Source: Callorhinus ursinus
Taxonomy: Eukaryota; Chordata; Mammalia; Carnivora; Otariidae
Assembly (NCBI RefSeq): GCF_003265705.1
Contig: NW_020312867.1
Location: 11,011,228-11,075,227 of the forward strand
Direction of reading: 5' to 3'
DNA: 64,000 bases
The notes below the pieces were generated by a model, which made no database searches, was not told the origin of the DNA, and saw only the letters and a program-made list of their open reading frames with translations. Below, in pieces: positions 11,289-23,030 of the stretch (positions within the stretch are counted from its first letter, which is position 1; each line of letters starts with the position of its first letter). The position numbers and the translations under genes were made by a program.

Positions 11289-11929
11289 ATGGCCAGGCTA
11301 CCAACTCCAGCCCTCAGTGCAAGCAGCTGTGATGGGGGTAGGCTCAACGCACTAGAGGGTGGGGGGGTACACTGACAACCCAACCCTGCTAAACCCTAAC
11401 TTAGCAACTAAGTAGGACACAGTGGGAGCAGTGGGAGCAGGAAGGGGAGAAGACAGTCCAGCCCCCCGCAGCCAGGCTGAGGTGGAGAGCGAGATCACCT
11501 GAAGGCCAGGTCACCTGGGCAACCAACCTCTTACCCTCACTGGAGCAGGGCTGGGGGACAGCATAAGCCTGCAGAAGGGAAAGTGCTGGGCGTGAAGGAC
11601 ATGAGCAGAAGGTACACATCGAGAGTCACCCTGCAAACCGCGTCAGTAGCTCACAGCTGATCTGGAAGCTGGACCTTTCTAACAAACCCCCAGGAGTTGC
11701 CTCTGCTCCTCAGACTCATATAGTGAAGGAAGGACTAAGCAAGTCACAGGAAGCAGCCCCACACCCCTGAGTGGTTATCAATGGAGAAACAGATTTCCTA
11801 ACATGTAGCACAAATTTGCTGCTCTAAGCAATGGGGAAGGCATTAAGGGGGACAAAAGTTGAATTTTCCCTGAGCCCGGTGCTCCTGGAAAACAGCAATG
11901 GATAAGGACTCCTCCCCCTCTCTTGTGCT
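11289..11929. other. Unclassified non-coding DNA
   Basis: No clear repeat or exon. A minus frame at 11401-11619 has no recognisable domain. Confidence 0.4.
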
Positions 11930-12660
11930 CCTGAGAAGGGCTTACTGCAAAGAACCACCCTTCCCCACTGGACTTAGACAAGACTCACGATGCTCCCCTT
12001 GTTTACCTAATGGCCAGACACAGACCCTCCAGATTCCTGTTCTTTGTTGAACTGCTGTCTCCACTGATCAATAGGAACAAAATGCTTGTGGACCAAACTT
12101 TGATTGAGCTTCTCTTCTTCACCCAGGTCCCTGAACTTTGGCCCACCCTTAACCTGAGCCAGCACACAGCCCAGCCTCCACAGTCCCCTCCTGAAAACAG
12201 GCTGGCCCCAGGCTATAATATTCTCTAATCTACTGTCCAATCAGACCCCTCCCCTTCATCTAGTGTTCCCACACCCAGCTCTTTGTAGCATACTCCCCAT
12301 TAAAGATAAACTCTTTTCCTAACCCTTGAGACACACAGACTTTTTTTTTTTTTTTAAAGATTTTATTTATTTATTCATGAGAGACAGAGAGAGAGAGGCA
12401 GAGGGAGAAGCAGGCTCCCAAGGAGCAGGGAGCCCGATGCGGGACTCGATCCCGGGACCCTGGGATCATGACCTGAGCCGAAGGCAGACGCTTAACCATC
12501 TGAGCCACCCAGGCACCCGAGACACACAGACTTTATGAGCAGAGTTGTTTCCCTGTTGCCAGAATCCCATTTGCCCCACCCTACCTCCCTGGCAATAGCA
12601 ACTTCCCTTCCCTTCAATAACCATTTTGAGTAAAATCTTTCCTTACAAGGTGCAAATTTA
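11930..12660 (+). mobile_element. LTR-like repeat (inverted partner at 22345-23030), split by SINE
   Basis: Segment 11930-12320 ('cttactgcaaagaaccaccc', 'tgtttacctaatggccagac', 'cctgaactttggcccaccc', 'ctcctgaaaacaggctggcc') recurs in reverse complement at 22640-23025. It contains a CCAAT box (12237-12241), a TATA-like 'ctataatatt' (12212-12221) and 'attaaa' near 12299. Sequence 12540-12650 ends 'gagtaaaatctttccttac', which resembles an LTR 3' end. Family not named. Confidence 0.55.
12344..12518 (-). mobile_element. Carnivore tRNA-Lys SINE (SINEC type)
   Basis: Reverse full copy. TSD gagacacacagacttt at 12328-12343 and 12519-12534 is perfect, so the copy is fairly young. Confidence 0.97.
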
Positions 12661-13369
12661 TTTTCTTATTTGACTGGGGAAAGGGAGAAGTTAGCAGGGA
12701 GCCATTTTGGAAAAGTCATCTTGAGGGCAGCGTGAAGATGTTGTGGGTGGGGGGTGGCAGACAGGGTGGAGCGGAGACAGGATGGAAGTGGGGTCCTGAG
12801 GACCAGCTGGGGTGATGACCTTTTGCCGGGTCAGCAGGGGAGAGAGGATCCAGAAGGATGTGGAAAGTGAGGTCTCTGCCCCACACTCAGGCCTGGATGC
12901 TATGTTAAATGCTTCCACCCCTTCCTCCCTGCTCTTCCCATTCCCAGCGTGGGACCCCGACATGGATGGGACCAATGCTGGCCGAATAATGGAGACTATG
13001 GTCTGCCTCTTATCCGCTCCCACCTCTGCTGACTTCCTCTAGCAATTAACCCCTCTCTTTCCCCCACCTTCGACCTCTCCCCAGAAACCAGCTACTTACC
13101 CACATTCAAACATGCCCCCCACCTCAGTTTCCTCCTTGACTCCCAGTCCAGAGGCTGCCCTTTCTTTCCACAAATATTCAAGGTTATTTACAGGAGTGGC
13201 TGCGTGCATCACTGCATCCCCTCAGGCTGGGGCTTCACCCTTGGAGAGTTGCCCGTGGCCTTCCCCACCCCGCAGGGCCCCCTGTGGCTGCATCCTCAGG
13301 CCTGTCTGCTGGTCACCTGACGGCCTCCCCCGAGCCCAGCCACTCTCCGCCCTGAAGCGCCTCTAGGGT
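12661..13369. other. Unclassified DNA, possibly old L2 5' part
   Basis: C/T-rich sequence without a clear consensus match. The spacing to the L2 block on its right makes old L2 possible. No exon is supported. Confidence 0.35.
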
Positions 13370-13685
13370 TCAGTGCTGCCACCACTTTGTGCTAGTCCTC
13401 CCTCTCTGGTTTCTCCAGAATCTGCTGGTTGCCCCTCCTCTGTCTGGGCCTTGGCCCTGGTCTCACTTTTCTCTTCCTCCCTAACTGTCCCTTCTCCCTG
13501 GGTTACGGGTACCCCCGGCATGCCGACCACCACAGGACTTAAATTTCCAGCGCAGCCCCATCCCGAGCTCTAAACACACCCTCCCAGCTGCCTGCCCTGC
13601 ATCTGTCCTTCAGAAAATGGCACCTCCGTCCACATAGGAGGGGGAGCTTCAGGCCTGCTGTTCCCTCACCAGCCCCCCAGCCCCT

Positions 13686-13733
<48 letters not shown>

Positions 13734-14425
13734 CCAAATCTCCAACTAGACTCATGGCTCTTCTTCTGAAGCCTACTGCCCTGCTGCTCCTCCATGTCCA
13801 CCGCCACCCTCTAGTTCAGGCCACGGGCATCTCTCCTCGGACTTCCCTACAAGCCTCCCAGCTGCCATTCCTGCCTCCAGAGGGCTCATCTCCTCTGAGC
13901 TGCCATAGGGATCAGTCCCTTCCTGCTCCAAGCCTTTGATGGATTTCCACGGAGCTTCTGTGATAATCCTCAGTCCCAAACAGGACCTAGGAGGCCCAGC
14001 ACCCTTTGCTGTGGCCCCTTCTCCCCCATGGCTTGCTGTAATCCGGCCACACTGACCTTCTTTCCATTCCCTGAACCCACGGAGCTCGTTTCTCCCTCTG
14101 CGTGGAGCCTCCGCCCTCCCATTTTCTGCTCAGTTAGCGCTGAATCAACTCTAGCCGTAAATGCCCGTCTCCACCCTTGTTTCCAAGGCAGGAATCCGGC
14201 CTTCCCGTGAGATCTGTCACACCTGAGCTGCTCCTGATCACACCTCTCACATTTGGATGCCCACTGTGCATGTATATGAGTGGTTGTTTAGTATCTATTT
14301 CCTCCCCCAAACTGCAATCCAAGGGGAGACATCCAGTCTGTTTCCATCAGAACTCCACCCTCCTCGCTCTTAGAATAGCCCTAGACAGAGAGTAGGGGTT
14401 CAGTAGTTATTGTTTGAATGAGCAC
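13370..14425 (+). mobile_element. LINE-2 (L2), degenerate, to 3' end
   Basis: L2 landmarks in order: 'ctagttcaggccacgggcatc' (13811), 'gctgccattcctgcctccag' (13862), 'ccacactgaccttctttcc' (14047) and the terminal 'agagtaggggttcagtag' followed by 'gtttgaatgagc' (14390-14422). A (CA)n tract sits inside. Left edge approximate. Confidence 0.65.
13687..13732. repeat. (CA)23 microsatellite
   Basis: Uninterrupted CA dinucleotides, 46 bp. Likely polymorphic. Confidence 0.98.
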
Positions 14426-16205
14426 TGATCATTTTACAAGAGTCACTAGCCACACACACGGACATTTATTAAACGCATCAGAGCAGTTACCTCTTTTGGC
14501 TGTTGGCATCCCACCCGGCTCTTTTACTTTTCTGGGGTCCCCAGCCCCCCAACTGCTGTGAATATTGGCTGCTATGTTGCCCACCTGCCTCATTTCTTTG
14601 GAGAATGGCCCTCGGCTAAGGAGAGCCGCCTCAAGGGCAGCCCCCAACCCCGCAGACTGCTGGCCTCAGGGTAAGGGAGGATACCATTCCTGCTCTAGAG
14701 CTTCCTTGGGATCTGGCTGGAGCTAGTCATCCCTTGAACCCTTGTCTTCCCTTTCCCGCTCCCCAGCCCTGCTCACCTAGTCAGTATTTCCTAAGAGCTC
14801 TCTGGAAATAAGTCACTGAACAAGAATCTCTGTCTCCAGCTCCGCTTCTAGGAAACCCAATCTAAGGCATCTCTAACAGGGAGGGAAATAGGTGTGGAGT
14901 GAGAGACGAGGGAGAAAAATGAAACAGGAGAGAGGTCTCGTATGGACTCGTAAATGCCTCAAGCACTGAAGTGGATGAATCAATTGTCAAATGAATGGAT
15001 GAGGGGGTAGAGATGGGGAGCTCCGGGGAGGGGAGGGGTGCAGCGGGGAGGGGAACAGAACCCTGCTTTTTCCCTCACTTCTGCTTATATATTCTTCACC
15101 CATCTCAGCCTCCCTGTCTGTCTACCCATGCCGACAATCATGTTTAGCCCCCACTGTACTGGACATGTAAGTTCTCACTCTCCAATTCTTTTGAGTTCCT
15201 TTGGGTCCCCTGAGGCCAGAAAGGATCTGCTGGTCCTCAATTCTTTAACGAATCTCAATCCCTTCTAAAGGAGGAGAATTGGACATGAGGTCCCTAACCT
15301 TCTTTGCCCGTGAACCAACCAGCCTGCCCTGTGTGTTCTACAACATAATCCTTTGTTAATCACTAGCTAGGTCACTGGGTAAAGCAGTTTTTCAAATCCT
15401 GGCCCCCTGGGCTCATAGCGTTTGAGATACATAAATATGTTGCCATGGTGACGCGGTGACAAATTAATTTACAAATCCTCCTGGAGCAGATCTGCTTTAA
15501 CAAGGTGAGATTGCATGAGGGGAAACTCCACAGCTCTCTTAGGACAAAGTTGGAGCCAATGGATCCAAGAGGGGATGTGGAGGTTGAGCAGCCTCCTCTC
15601 TGGTCTCAGGCTGACATCTCCCGGGGCTCTGGGCTTCCCTAGTCATTCCTGCCTCTAGGAATGCAGTGTCTAATCCCAACACTGGTCTGAAAGATACCTT
15701 GTATCCTTTTCTTTATCAGGGGCTTTGCCAGTTCTCATGCAGCCTGCAGGTGTCTGCATAATTAATGAGCTAATCCTCACAGCCACACCCGCACCCCAAG
15801 AAGCACCACCACCAAACTATTCTTAGCAGGAAGATCCTCCAAAGCCACTGGTTAGCAGCACTCTGCCCCAAAAGATTTACAGTGATTAGCGTGTGATTCC
15901 TCAAAGGGAGAGAGTAGGAAAACACTCGGGTAGAATGCTACCGATGCAAATCTAAGCAGGGAACCTGAAATGGCATCTGGCTCTCAGTTTTAAGTAGACA
16001 AGATTGGAACGTTAGGTGATTCTCACAAATAAGCCTGTCCCTTCTAATCAGAGCAGACTTGTACAAATCCAGGAGGGCTCTCTGATTAACCTTGGTGGCT
16101 GTCACTTCTCCCAGATGATTATGGTCCATCAGCAGAGATGAAGGCCCATTTCAGAAATCCAAAGGGGCTGGGTGTGTTGTCCTGTAGGCAGCCCCTGGTG
16201 ACCTG
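14426..16205. other. Unclassified non-coding DNA
   Basis: About 1.8 kb with no repeat I can name and no exon signature. It includes G-rich sequence (15000-15055) and scattered short frames. It may hold single-copy host sequence. Confidence 0.5.
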
Positions 16206-16318
16206 TGTCCTCACTGCTCCAGGTATGGTCCACGGACCAGTGGCATCAGTATCACCCAAGAGCTTGTTAGAAATAGAGTCTCGGGCTCCACTCCAGACCT
16301 ACCAGACCTACCAGACCA
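16206..16318 (-). mobile_element. MER5A-like hAT-Charlie fragment
   Basis: 'ggtatggtccacggaccag tggcatcagtatcaccc' then 'agcttgttagaaatagag' and 'ccactccagacctacc', a MER5A half. 'agacctacc' is repeated locally. Confidence 0.75.
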
Positions 16319-16870
16319 GAATTTGTAAGGGAGAAAAAAGTGTCCTTTTAAATTCTATCTGGGGCCTTGGAAATTAAACCAACAAAAGACAGGCTAAGAG
16401 AGAGACAGTGTTTATGAACGTAGGCAGCATATGCGCAGGAGAAACGCAGTGATGAGTGACTTGAAGGGGTGGTTAGAACTTGGGGCTTATATAGCAGTCT
16501 AACAAAGAACACTAAATTTATAGAGAAGTGACAAGCCAAAAGACAGGCAGTTTGGACTTTTAGGGGTGGCAAACTGTGGGAAGGTAAATATGAGGGGGAA
16601 CTAATGGAAGACAAGAGTTTTTTTAGTGAAGTTTGTTATGTAGATTTCTGTCAGTCTTGTCTCCGGGCTTGTGAGTCTAGAATTGTCTTCCTCTTCCCTC
16701 TCTGAGCTAAGGAGACACCTGGACAAATGGAAATTTACATCCTGCTCTTAGGCAAATAGAGGAGGAAGGTCCAGAGCTTGCTTGGCATCTGCTGTTTCTC
16801 CACTGTCTTCAGCTCAGAATAATCCTAGTGCCAAAGTGGCATATTTGAGGGTGACATATTCTGATTTCCT
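16319..16870 (-). mobile_element. LTR-like repeat (shares 3' block with 39080-39490)
   Basis: A reversed TATA motif 'cttatatagc' lies at 16488-16497. The right part, 'cttcagctcagaataatcc' with 'gtggcatatttgagggtgac', recurs at 39427-39480. This fits an old ERV LTR read antisense. Family unnamed, boundaries approximate. Confidence 0.5.
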
Positions 16871-17262
16871 ACACATTTTTACCAGATTCCCAGGCAATTC
16901 CAATGCATGGCAAAGCTTGAGAGGGCCTTCAGCCCTTAGGGTTTCCAGAAGAGATGTGTTCATGAGTGCAGTTGCTGAGACATGCCAAGTGGCAAGGCGG
17001 GCCAGGTCTACCTCCCCAGCCCACCGCCGACTCATCTGAGTGCCATAGCAGGAATGAGTTTGTCTCCAAGGACAGTGTAGATGCTAATCCCCTGATATGA
17101 CACAAAATGAAACTGGGGCTAAGAATTGGGGCCAAACTGGATTAGTTGCTAGCAATCAAAATAAATAAAAAAATACCCTGAACTTCAGTGAGGCTGGTTT
17201 CTCCGGACAACATTTAAGGCATCTTAACATGGTACATAAAATCAACAAGATGGGCTGTTAAG
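16871..17262. other. Unclassified non-coding DNA
   Basis: No repeat or exon recognised. Frames on both strands overlap and carry no motif. Confidence 0.4.
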
Positions 17263-17274
17263 AGTGGGAGTCAA

Positions 17275-17616
17275 GAGTCTGTACTTTCTAAGTTCTTTCC
17301 AGCTTATCTCCTAACTCAGGCAAAAGATCCTGAGAGCCAAACATCCCGTAACAGGGAACTGAGAAATTATCCCCTCAAGCAATAAGAACTGTCCCAAGCC
17401 AGCAAGACCCCGTGATTAAGCCCAAGACAATGATCGACCTGACCTTTACTGCCCACCTGCACGTGCCCACTGACCTTTGTCCCACATTTTCCTTCTACAA
17501 AAACGAAGTATTTTCAGCACTTTGGAGACTGTCTTTGAAACACTAGTCTGCTGTCTTCCTGGTGTTAGCCTTACTGAAATAAATTCCTTTCTGTTTCACA
17601 AAAAAAAAAAAAAAAA
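17275..17616 (+). mobile_element. Poly(A)-tailed retrocopy of an LTR-like transcript
   Basis: A body of about 325 bp ends with AATAAA (17578-17583), then 'ttcctttctgtttcac' and a run of 17 A (17600-17616). It is flanked by agtgggagtcaa (17263-17274) and gtaggagtcaa (17617-17627). The 3' part ('cactagtctgctgtcttcct' before the signal) resembles the R region of class I ERV LTRs. The poly(A) and TSD show L1-type retrotransposition of an RNA. Confidence 0.7.
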
Positions 17617-17889
17617 GTAGGAGTCAAAATAGAATGAAAAATAAGTGTAGGGACATCAAAGTGAGCCAGGGTGGAAAAATTCTAAATTCTTATTATAAGT
17701 GGGTCACAAATTGAATGCTGGTTTCTAGTAACCAAACATAAAAACAAAGCCTAGTCGGTTACACTGATTCATCATTTTCACATGCTAAAAAGAGGCCAAT
17801 TGCTAGGAAGGAACCCAATATTCTCTTCCTCTTCACAGTAGAACTTCTTGGAAATTCATTAACACACAGTCTCCCCACTTCCTCGCCTC

Positions 17890-18690
17890 TCATTCTCTCT
17901 TTGACCCACTCCCCTCTGGCTACTTGCCTCACCAGCCCACGGAAGGCACTCTTGACAAGCTCACTGTGGTCCCCATGTTACCAAATATAATCGCCAATGG
18001 TCATTTCCCTGTCCCCATCTCATGTGGCTTCTCAGCACCTCTGTTCCTGGTTGACCACTCATTAGCGGGACATCATCCTCTCTGGCATCTGCAATGTCGT
18101 TCAGTTTTCCTCCTGGCTCACTGGCTGCTCCTCGTTTCCACATGCTGTGGTTTCTTGAGGCTGCCATATCCTAGGAACTCTTCCATTCTGTGTCCCCACT
18201 TTCCCTAAGTGATCTCATACCTCCCATGGCTTTAAATGCCATCTGTGCGTACGTCTCTCAAATGTTCATGTTGTGAGCCACCCTCTGGGCTCTAGAGGCA
18301 GATACAACTGCCTCCTGAACGCTTCCACAGAGATATCCCAAATGGCATTCAAAATGGTGTTCAGACAGGATTCTTTATTTTATCCTCAAACCAGGTCCTT
18401 CCCTAAGCTTCTTAAGAAATAGCATCATCTAGCCAGGTTACTAAGGCCAGAAGCTGGTGGAGGTCCTTCTGGCTCCTTCCTCCCCCTAATCCCCCACATC
18501 TAACCCAACCCTATGTCCTGTCAGTTCTGTCTCCGAAATACCACAAATCCATCCCATCTCAATTGCCACCACCTTCCCCGGAATGACTACTAGAGCCTGC
18601 CCAACTTCCACTCTTGCCCTCTGTCCCCCACGAAGCCTCTCTGCCCAGAGCAGTCAAAAGGAGCTTTAAAACTCATACATCAATCTAGCC
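17890..18690 (+). mobile_element. LINE-2 (L2) fragment
   Basis: Contains typical L2 text: 'cttccattctgtgtcccc', 'ggcagatacaactgcctcc', 'tgaacgcttccacagagatatcc', 'ccatctcaattgccaccacc', 'cagagcagtcaaaaggagctttaaaac'-like order. Strongly decayed, no coding capacity. Confidence 0.6.
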
Positions 18691-19650
18691 AATGGTCATT
18701 TAAAAGAAAGACAAGAAAAAGAGAAAGAGACAACTGGAATTATGCCCCCCAGTGAAAGTACATACACCGCCCATGAGACTGCATTTCCAAAAATATAAAA
18801 CCTCTATTTAATCAGGTCTCTATATCTAGAAACCAGAGAAGATTTCTTGGACAGCTTTTGAAGGCATCATTGGGGTCGCACAAAGGGAAGTTTAGCAACA
18901 GCCCCCCCAGAGGCCTGCAGCCGGTCAGCCCAGGCACACAACTCTTGGACCTGATCAGAGAGAAACTGGAGGAACAACCAGCCCAAGTTCCTCTGGCCAG
19001 CCCGTCCTCAACTCTCTTCTCAGCCAGGCTCTTGATCAATTCTGGGAAGCCTTGTCTGAGTAACATGGCTCTAACCTGAGGCAGCTCAGCTGGGCGTTCA
19101 GGGGCCTCAGTGGACAGTTAGGGGCAAAAGAATCAACATCCTGCTGAGAACACGAGTTCCTGACACTGTGGCCTATATGTGACCCTGGTGGCTTCCCTAC
19201 ATTCCTACTGAGTTCGCTTGTCACAGATCTGATGTTGAGCTGACATCTCTTCTCTGCCCAGTGCTGTCGGAAGCCATCCATCTGCTCACCTTGTTGGGGA
19301 AATTAAATGTGGTGCAATGTGGTATTTGTCACATTCGAAGGTGAAACCCTCTTCTACAAAACCCAACAAAATGGGGGTTTTTCCTTAGCCCATCCCAGTG
19401 GAGTGAACAGGACAAGATTTCTGATCATACTAGAAACCCAGCCTCGAATGGGTCAAGCCGTGGCTAAATCCACAGCTCACTCTTCTCTCCAGATACATGG
19501 GATAGTTGCTCCCTGGGGGGAGACAGTGAAGTCACTGACACCAGCGTGTGTGCAAGTGGGTAGAAAGAAAACACCACCAGCCTGCAGCTTTCATCAGACA
19601 CGTATCTAGAAGCTGTTCACAAGTAACATGGAGTCGATACGGTGGAAAGA
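18691..19650. other. Unclassified non-coding DNA
   Basis: No repeat assigned. Several short frames overlap on both strands. Nothing supports an exon. Confidence 0.45.
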
Positions 19651-19654
19651 GGCA

Positions 19655-19852
19655 GACCCTACTGCCCTTGACTTGGGCTGAATGACCGTAGGCAAGTAGC
19701 TAAAAGATTTTGATATTTGATTTTGCTTTCTTTCACATGAGGATAACAGTACTGACCTCAATGGATTTGGTATGAATTTAAATTTAAGAGAGTATAGGAA
19801 GTAACTAGAAAATTGTCTGCACACAGCAGGCACTTGGTAGATAAGGAGCCAC
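19655..19852 (+). mobile_element. MIR SINE
   Basis: 'ctgaatgaccgtaggcaagtagc' ... 'acatgaggataacagtactgacctc' ... 'cacacagcaggcacttggtagat' follow the MIR core and 3' order. Confidence 0.75.
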
Positions 19853-20109
19853 CTTCCCCTAAGAAATTAGCCTTAGAGTTCACACCATTAGCCGTTCAGG
19901 TCCCCCCCCTCCCCAATGAAGAAATAGCTTTTCCGACCCTTGCTGCTAGTAATAAGTCACTAAAAACTTTGGGAATTTCTCCAGGGTGACTATCTACTCC
20001 CCAATTCTCTCTTTTCTCCTTCCCCAAGCCTCAAATCCACTCCAATTTTGTATTTACCTACTTCCTCCAAGAAGAATGATATAGCTGAACACTTAAAATC
20101 AGAAACAGG

Positions 20110-20293
20110 GGGACACCTGGGTGGCTCAGTCGGTTAGGCATCTGTCTTCGGCTCAGGTCATGATCCCAGGGTCCTGAGATTGAGCCCTGCATCGGGCTCC
20201 CTGCTCAGCGGGGAGTCTGCCTCTCCCTCTCCCACACCTCATGCGCACTCTCTCTCTCTCTCAAATAAATAAATAAATAAATAATCTTTAAAA
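20110..20293 (+). mobile_element. Carnivore tRNA-Lys SINE (SINEC type)
   Basis: Sense full copy ending in (AAAT)n plus 'aatctttaaaa'. TSD aaaatcagaaacag at 20095-20108 and 20294-20307. Confidence 0.97.
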
Positions 20294-20685
20294 AAAATCA
20301 GAAACAGGTATTTGACCCCTGAGTTCTAGGCCCAGCATCTATCAGATGACCACTCTCCCCAAGAACTCCCATACAGAGAGGGACCCCTGACATCTTGGCA
20401 CCAATTAGTCCACTTATGATGTGTAGTGGCAGAAGAAAAATAATGCAAAATAAGAGTGGGAAGTAAATGAACAGGAAATTTTAAGCCAAGACAGGGAAGA
20501 AAGAAAACGTTAGTTAGAGGTATCTTAAGGTTCACATTCTACCGGGGAAACCAACAATTAGCTGAGGAACAAATAAATAAGCAAGATACTTAAGGACAAT
20601 ATTAGCTGAGACCTTGAAATATCGAAAGGCCTCATCTGCCCCTCAACTTTCTTCTCCCCCACACCACCATGCCCACTACTCGCAT

Positions 20686-20735
20686 GCACACACACACACA
20701 CACACACACACATGCACGCAGGCACACACACACAC
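20686..20735. repeat. Interrupted (CA)n microsatellite
   Basis: CA runs interrupted by 'tgcacgcagg' at 20713-20722. Confidence 0.95.
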
Positions 20736-20799
20736 CTCTAAACCCAAAGAGTTTTACCAGGAACCAGAGTGAAGGTCTCCGAGCACGGACAGATGTGTG

Positions 20800-20987
20800 G
20801 TTCCAAACACCTAGCTTAGTACCTAGCTCTGTCACTTATTAACTGTGTGTCTTAGGGCAAGCTAGGTAACCCCCCAAGACCTCATATTTTTATCTGTAAT
20901 AGATCATTCGTCGCTGTAAGAATGAAATGAGACAATGCATATCAAGTGCTAAGCACAGTGCCTGACCCACACAAAGCACTTAATAAA
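20800..20987 (+). mobile_element. MIR SINE
   Basis: 'ctctgtcacttattaactgtgtg' ... 'gggcaagctaggtaacc' ... 'gtgctaagcacagtgcctgac' ... 'agcacttaataaag', the canonical MIR order. Confidence 0.85.
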
Positions 20988-21835
20988 GAAATTGTCAGCC
21001 CTGCTGAGACGAGTACCAAGGTATTTATTTGATCAGTTTTCAGAAACACTTATCTCTAGGGCCCAATTTCTCCCCACTTTGCTCATCCGTAGGAAGAATA
21101 CCCTAAATCTGAGCAGCTCTGAAGTTCAGATACTCATAGCGGATGACAATAAACAGAAGTGACTATGATCATACTTGAGTAAAAACAGTCCTCAGTTTCC
21201 CCAAAAGCCACAGTCTACAGACGAACTTGACTCTAAGTGGGGAGGGAAATAAGAAATGAAAGGAAATATTTACAAGCATTGGAAAGGTGTTCAAAAAGCT
21301 TTTGAGCCCATCTGACAACCATCTTTGCGTTTTGTCTCCTTGCTGCAATATTTAAATATAATTTTGATGTCTGCCAGATTAAATTGCCCACTTGACCAAT
21401 TTATGCCCTTCAGATTAAATGCCATAATTATCCTTAATAAGCATAACTATCGGCCTGTTTTTGCTTAATGGTTATAAAGTTTTATGCCTTTTAATAATCC
21501 TCCTACGGGTAGAACATAAGTTTTCTCGGAGAGCTGACATCCTGCTCTGCATAACGTGTCAAACCAAATCAGAGTCTTGCTTTTGTTCACCAGAACAACA
21601 TGAGCCTGAAAATGTGGGGTTGGAAGAAAAAACACACGCACAAAAATGTTCCTTTGAGAAAGCTGCAGATCAAGGAAATCCTACAAAGATTTTGCAACAA
21701 TAAGGCTCATCTCTGAGAACACTTTGTCTCTTACATATATAGTTCAAGTGCAATAGAGAAAGAAAAATTATTTTTTTCTAGATTTAAGCTTATGTAGAAT
21801 GGACGCTCTTTTTATTCTGTGTGCTTTGTAATCTT
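20988..21835. other. Unclassified AT-rich DNA
   Basis: No repeat named. The plus frame at 21461-21703 (80 aa) has no family signature; its Cys-containing middle (ILLCITCQTK) is not a domain I recognise. Conserved-looking AT-rich single-copy DNA at 21290-21480 is possible. Confidence 0.4.
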
Positions 21836-21850
21836 TCCTGGGGATGTTTA

Positions 21851-22060
21851 TTTTTTTAATTTTTTTTTTTTTTTTTAGTTTTTATTTATTTATTTGTCAG
21901 AGAGCATGCACGCAAGCAGGGGGAGTGGCAGGCAGAGGGAGAGGGAGAAGCAGGCTCCCTGCTGGGCAAAGAGCCCGATGAAGGACTCGATCCCAGGACC
22001 TTGGGATCATAACCTGAGCCCAAGGCAGACACCTAACTGACTGACCCACCCAGGATCCCC
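21851..22060 (-). mobile_element. Carnivore tRNA-Lys SINE (SINEC type)
   Basis: Reverse copy, long T tract (21850-21890). TSD tcctggggatgttta (21836-21850) and tcctggggatattta (22061-22075). Confidence 0.96.
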
Positions 22061-22344
22061 TCCTGGGGATATTTAGAGTCTGGATTTTGGAGATGCTGCT
22101 GTGTCCTCTTTAGCTTGCAACACGGCACTTTTTATATCACGTTCCTACATCTCTCCACCTTGTGGTGTTCTGCTATTGGTTCCATCTATGGAGGTCCCTG
22201 ATTTTCAACTAAACATTGGTTCAGGAACTTCTTTTTGTGTGTGGGTGTTCATACAGACTCCCATCCTTTTATACCTGAGGAGAATTGGGACGTTTTGCTT
22301 TTGTTTTGTTTTCTTTCACCATATTTATATGGTGTCAACTAAAA

Positions 22345-23030
22345 AATCTGTGCTTAGTAAGAAGAGACTTTATTCAACAAGATTATTGCAAAGGAAGGGG
22401 AAGGGGCTATTGCCATAGGGATTACTTTTTTTATTATTATTATTATGTTCTGTTAATCACCATACATTACATCATTAGTTTTTGATGTAGTGTTCCATGA
22501 TTCATTGTTTGCATGTAACACCCAGTGCTCCATTCAATACATGCACTCTTTAATGGGATTACTTTTGACCACAAGATCTGCAAGTGACTCAAGGTTGAAG
22601 CAATGAGGAGCTTCCCTTTATAGGGAGGAGTAAACAATGCTAGAAAGAACCTGGTGTGGGGACACAGGAGGAAGGGGAGTGGTTTGGTTGGACAGTAGAT
22701 AAGAGAATGTTATACTCTCGGGCCAGCCTGTTTTCAGGAGGGGACTGTGGAGGCTGGGCTGTGTGCTGGCTCAGGCTGAGGGTGGGCCAAAGTTCAGGGA
22801 CCTGGGTGAAGGAGAGAAGCTTAACCAAAGTTTGATCAAAAAGCATGTTGTTCAGATCGATCAGTGGAGACAAATGATTCAGCCAATCATTGATGAGGCG
22901 AAGGATGGGAATCTGGGGTGTCTGTGTCTAGCCTTTAGGTAAACAAGGGGGGCATCCATGACTCTTGTCTGAGTCCAGTGGAGAAGGGTGGTTCTTTGCA
23001 GTAAGTACCCTTTGTTTCCTGAACACAAAA
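22345..23030 (-). mobile_element. LTR-like repeat, inverted partner of 11930-12320, split by L1 tail
   Basis: Antisense polyadenylation-like 'actttattcaacaag' near 22367. The block 22640-23025 is the reverse complement of 11940-12240. Both copies keep similar small open frames, with shared residues TQVPELWPTL and SQHTAQPPQSPPENRLA. No viral gene is present. Confidence 0.6.
22428..22554 (-). mobile_element. Severely 5'-truncated young LINE-1 (3'UTR only)
   Basis: About 125 bp: T/TTA tail, then 'tgttaatcaccatacattac', 'agtttttgatgtagtgttcc' and 'cacccagtgctcc', identical in plan to the last part of the young L1 3'UTR at 9160-9240. TSD gggattactttt at 22418-22429 and 22555-22566. Confidence 0.93.

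Noticed and set aside
13687..13732. Repeat arrays ((CA)n, (TG)n, (AAAT)n) considered as CRISPR-like or satellite.
   Set aside because: Pure microsatellites without spacers.
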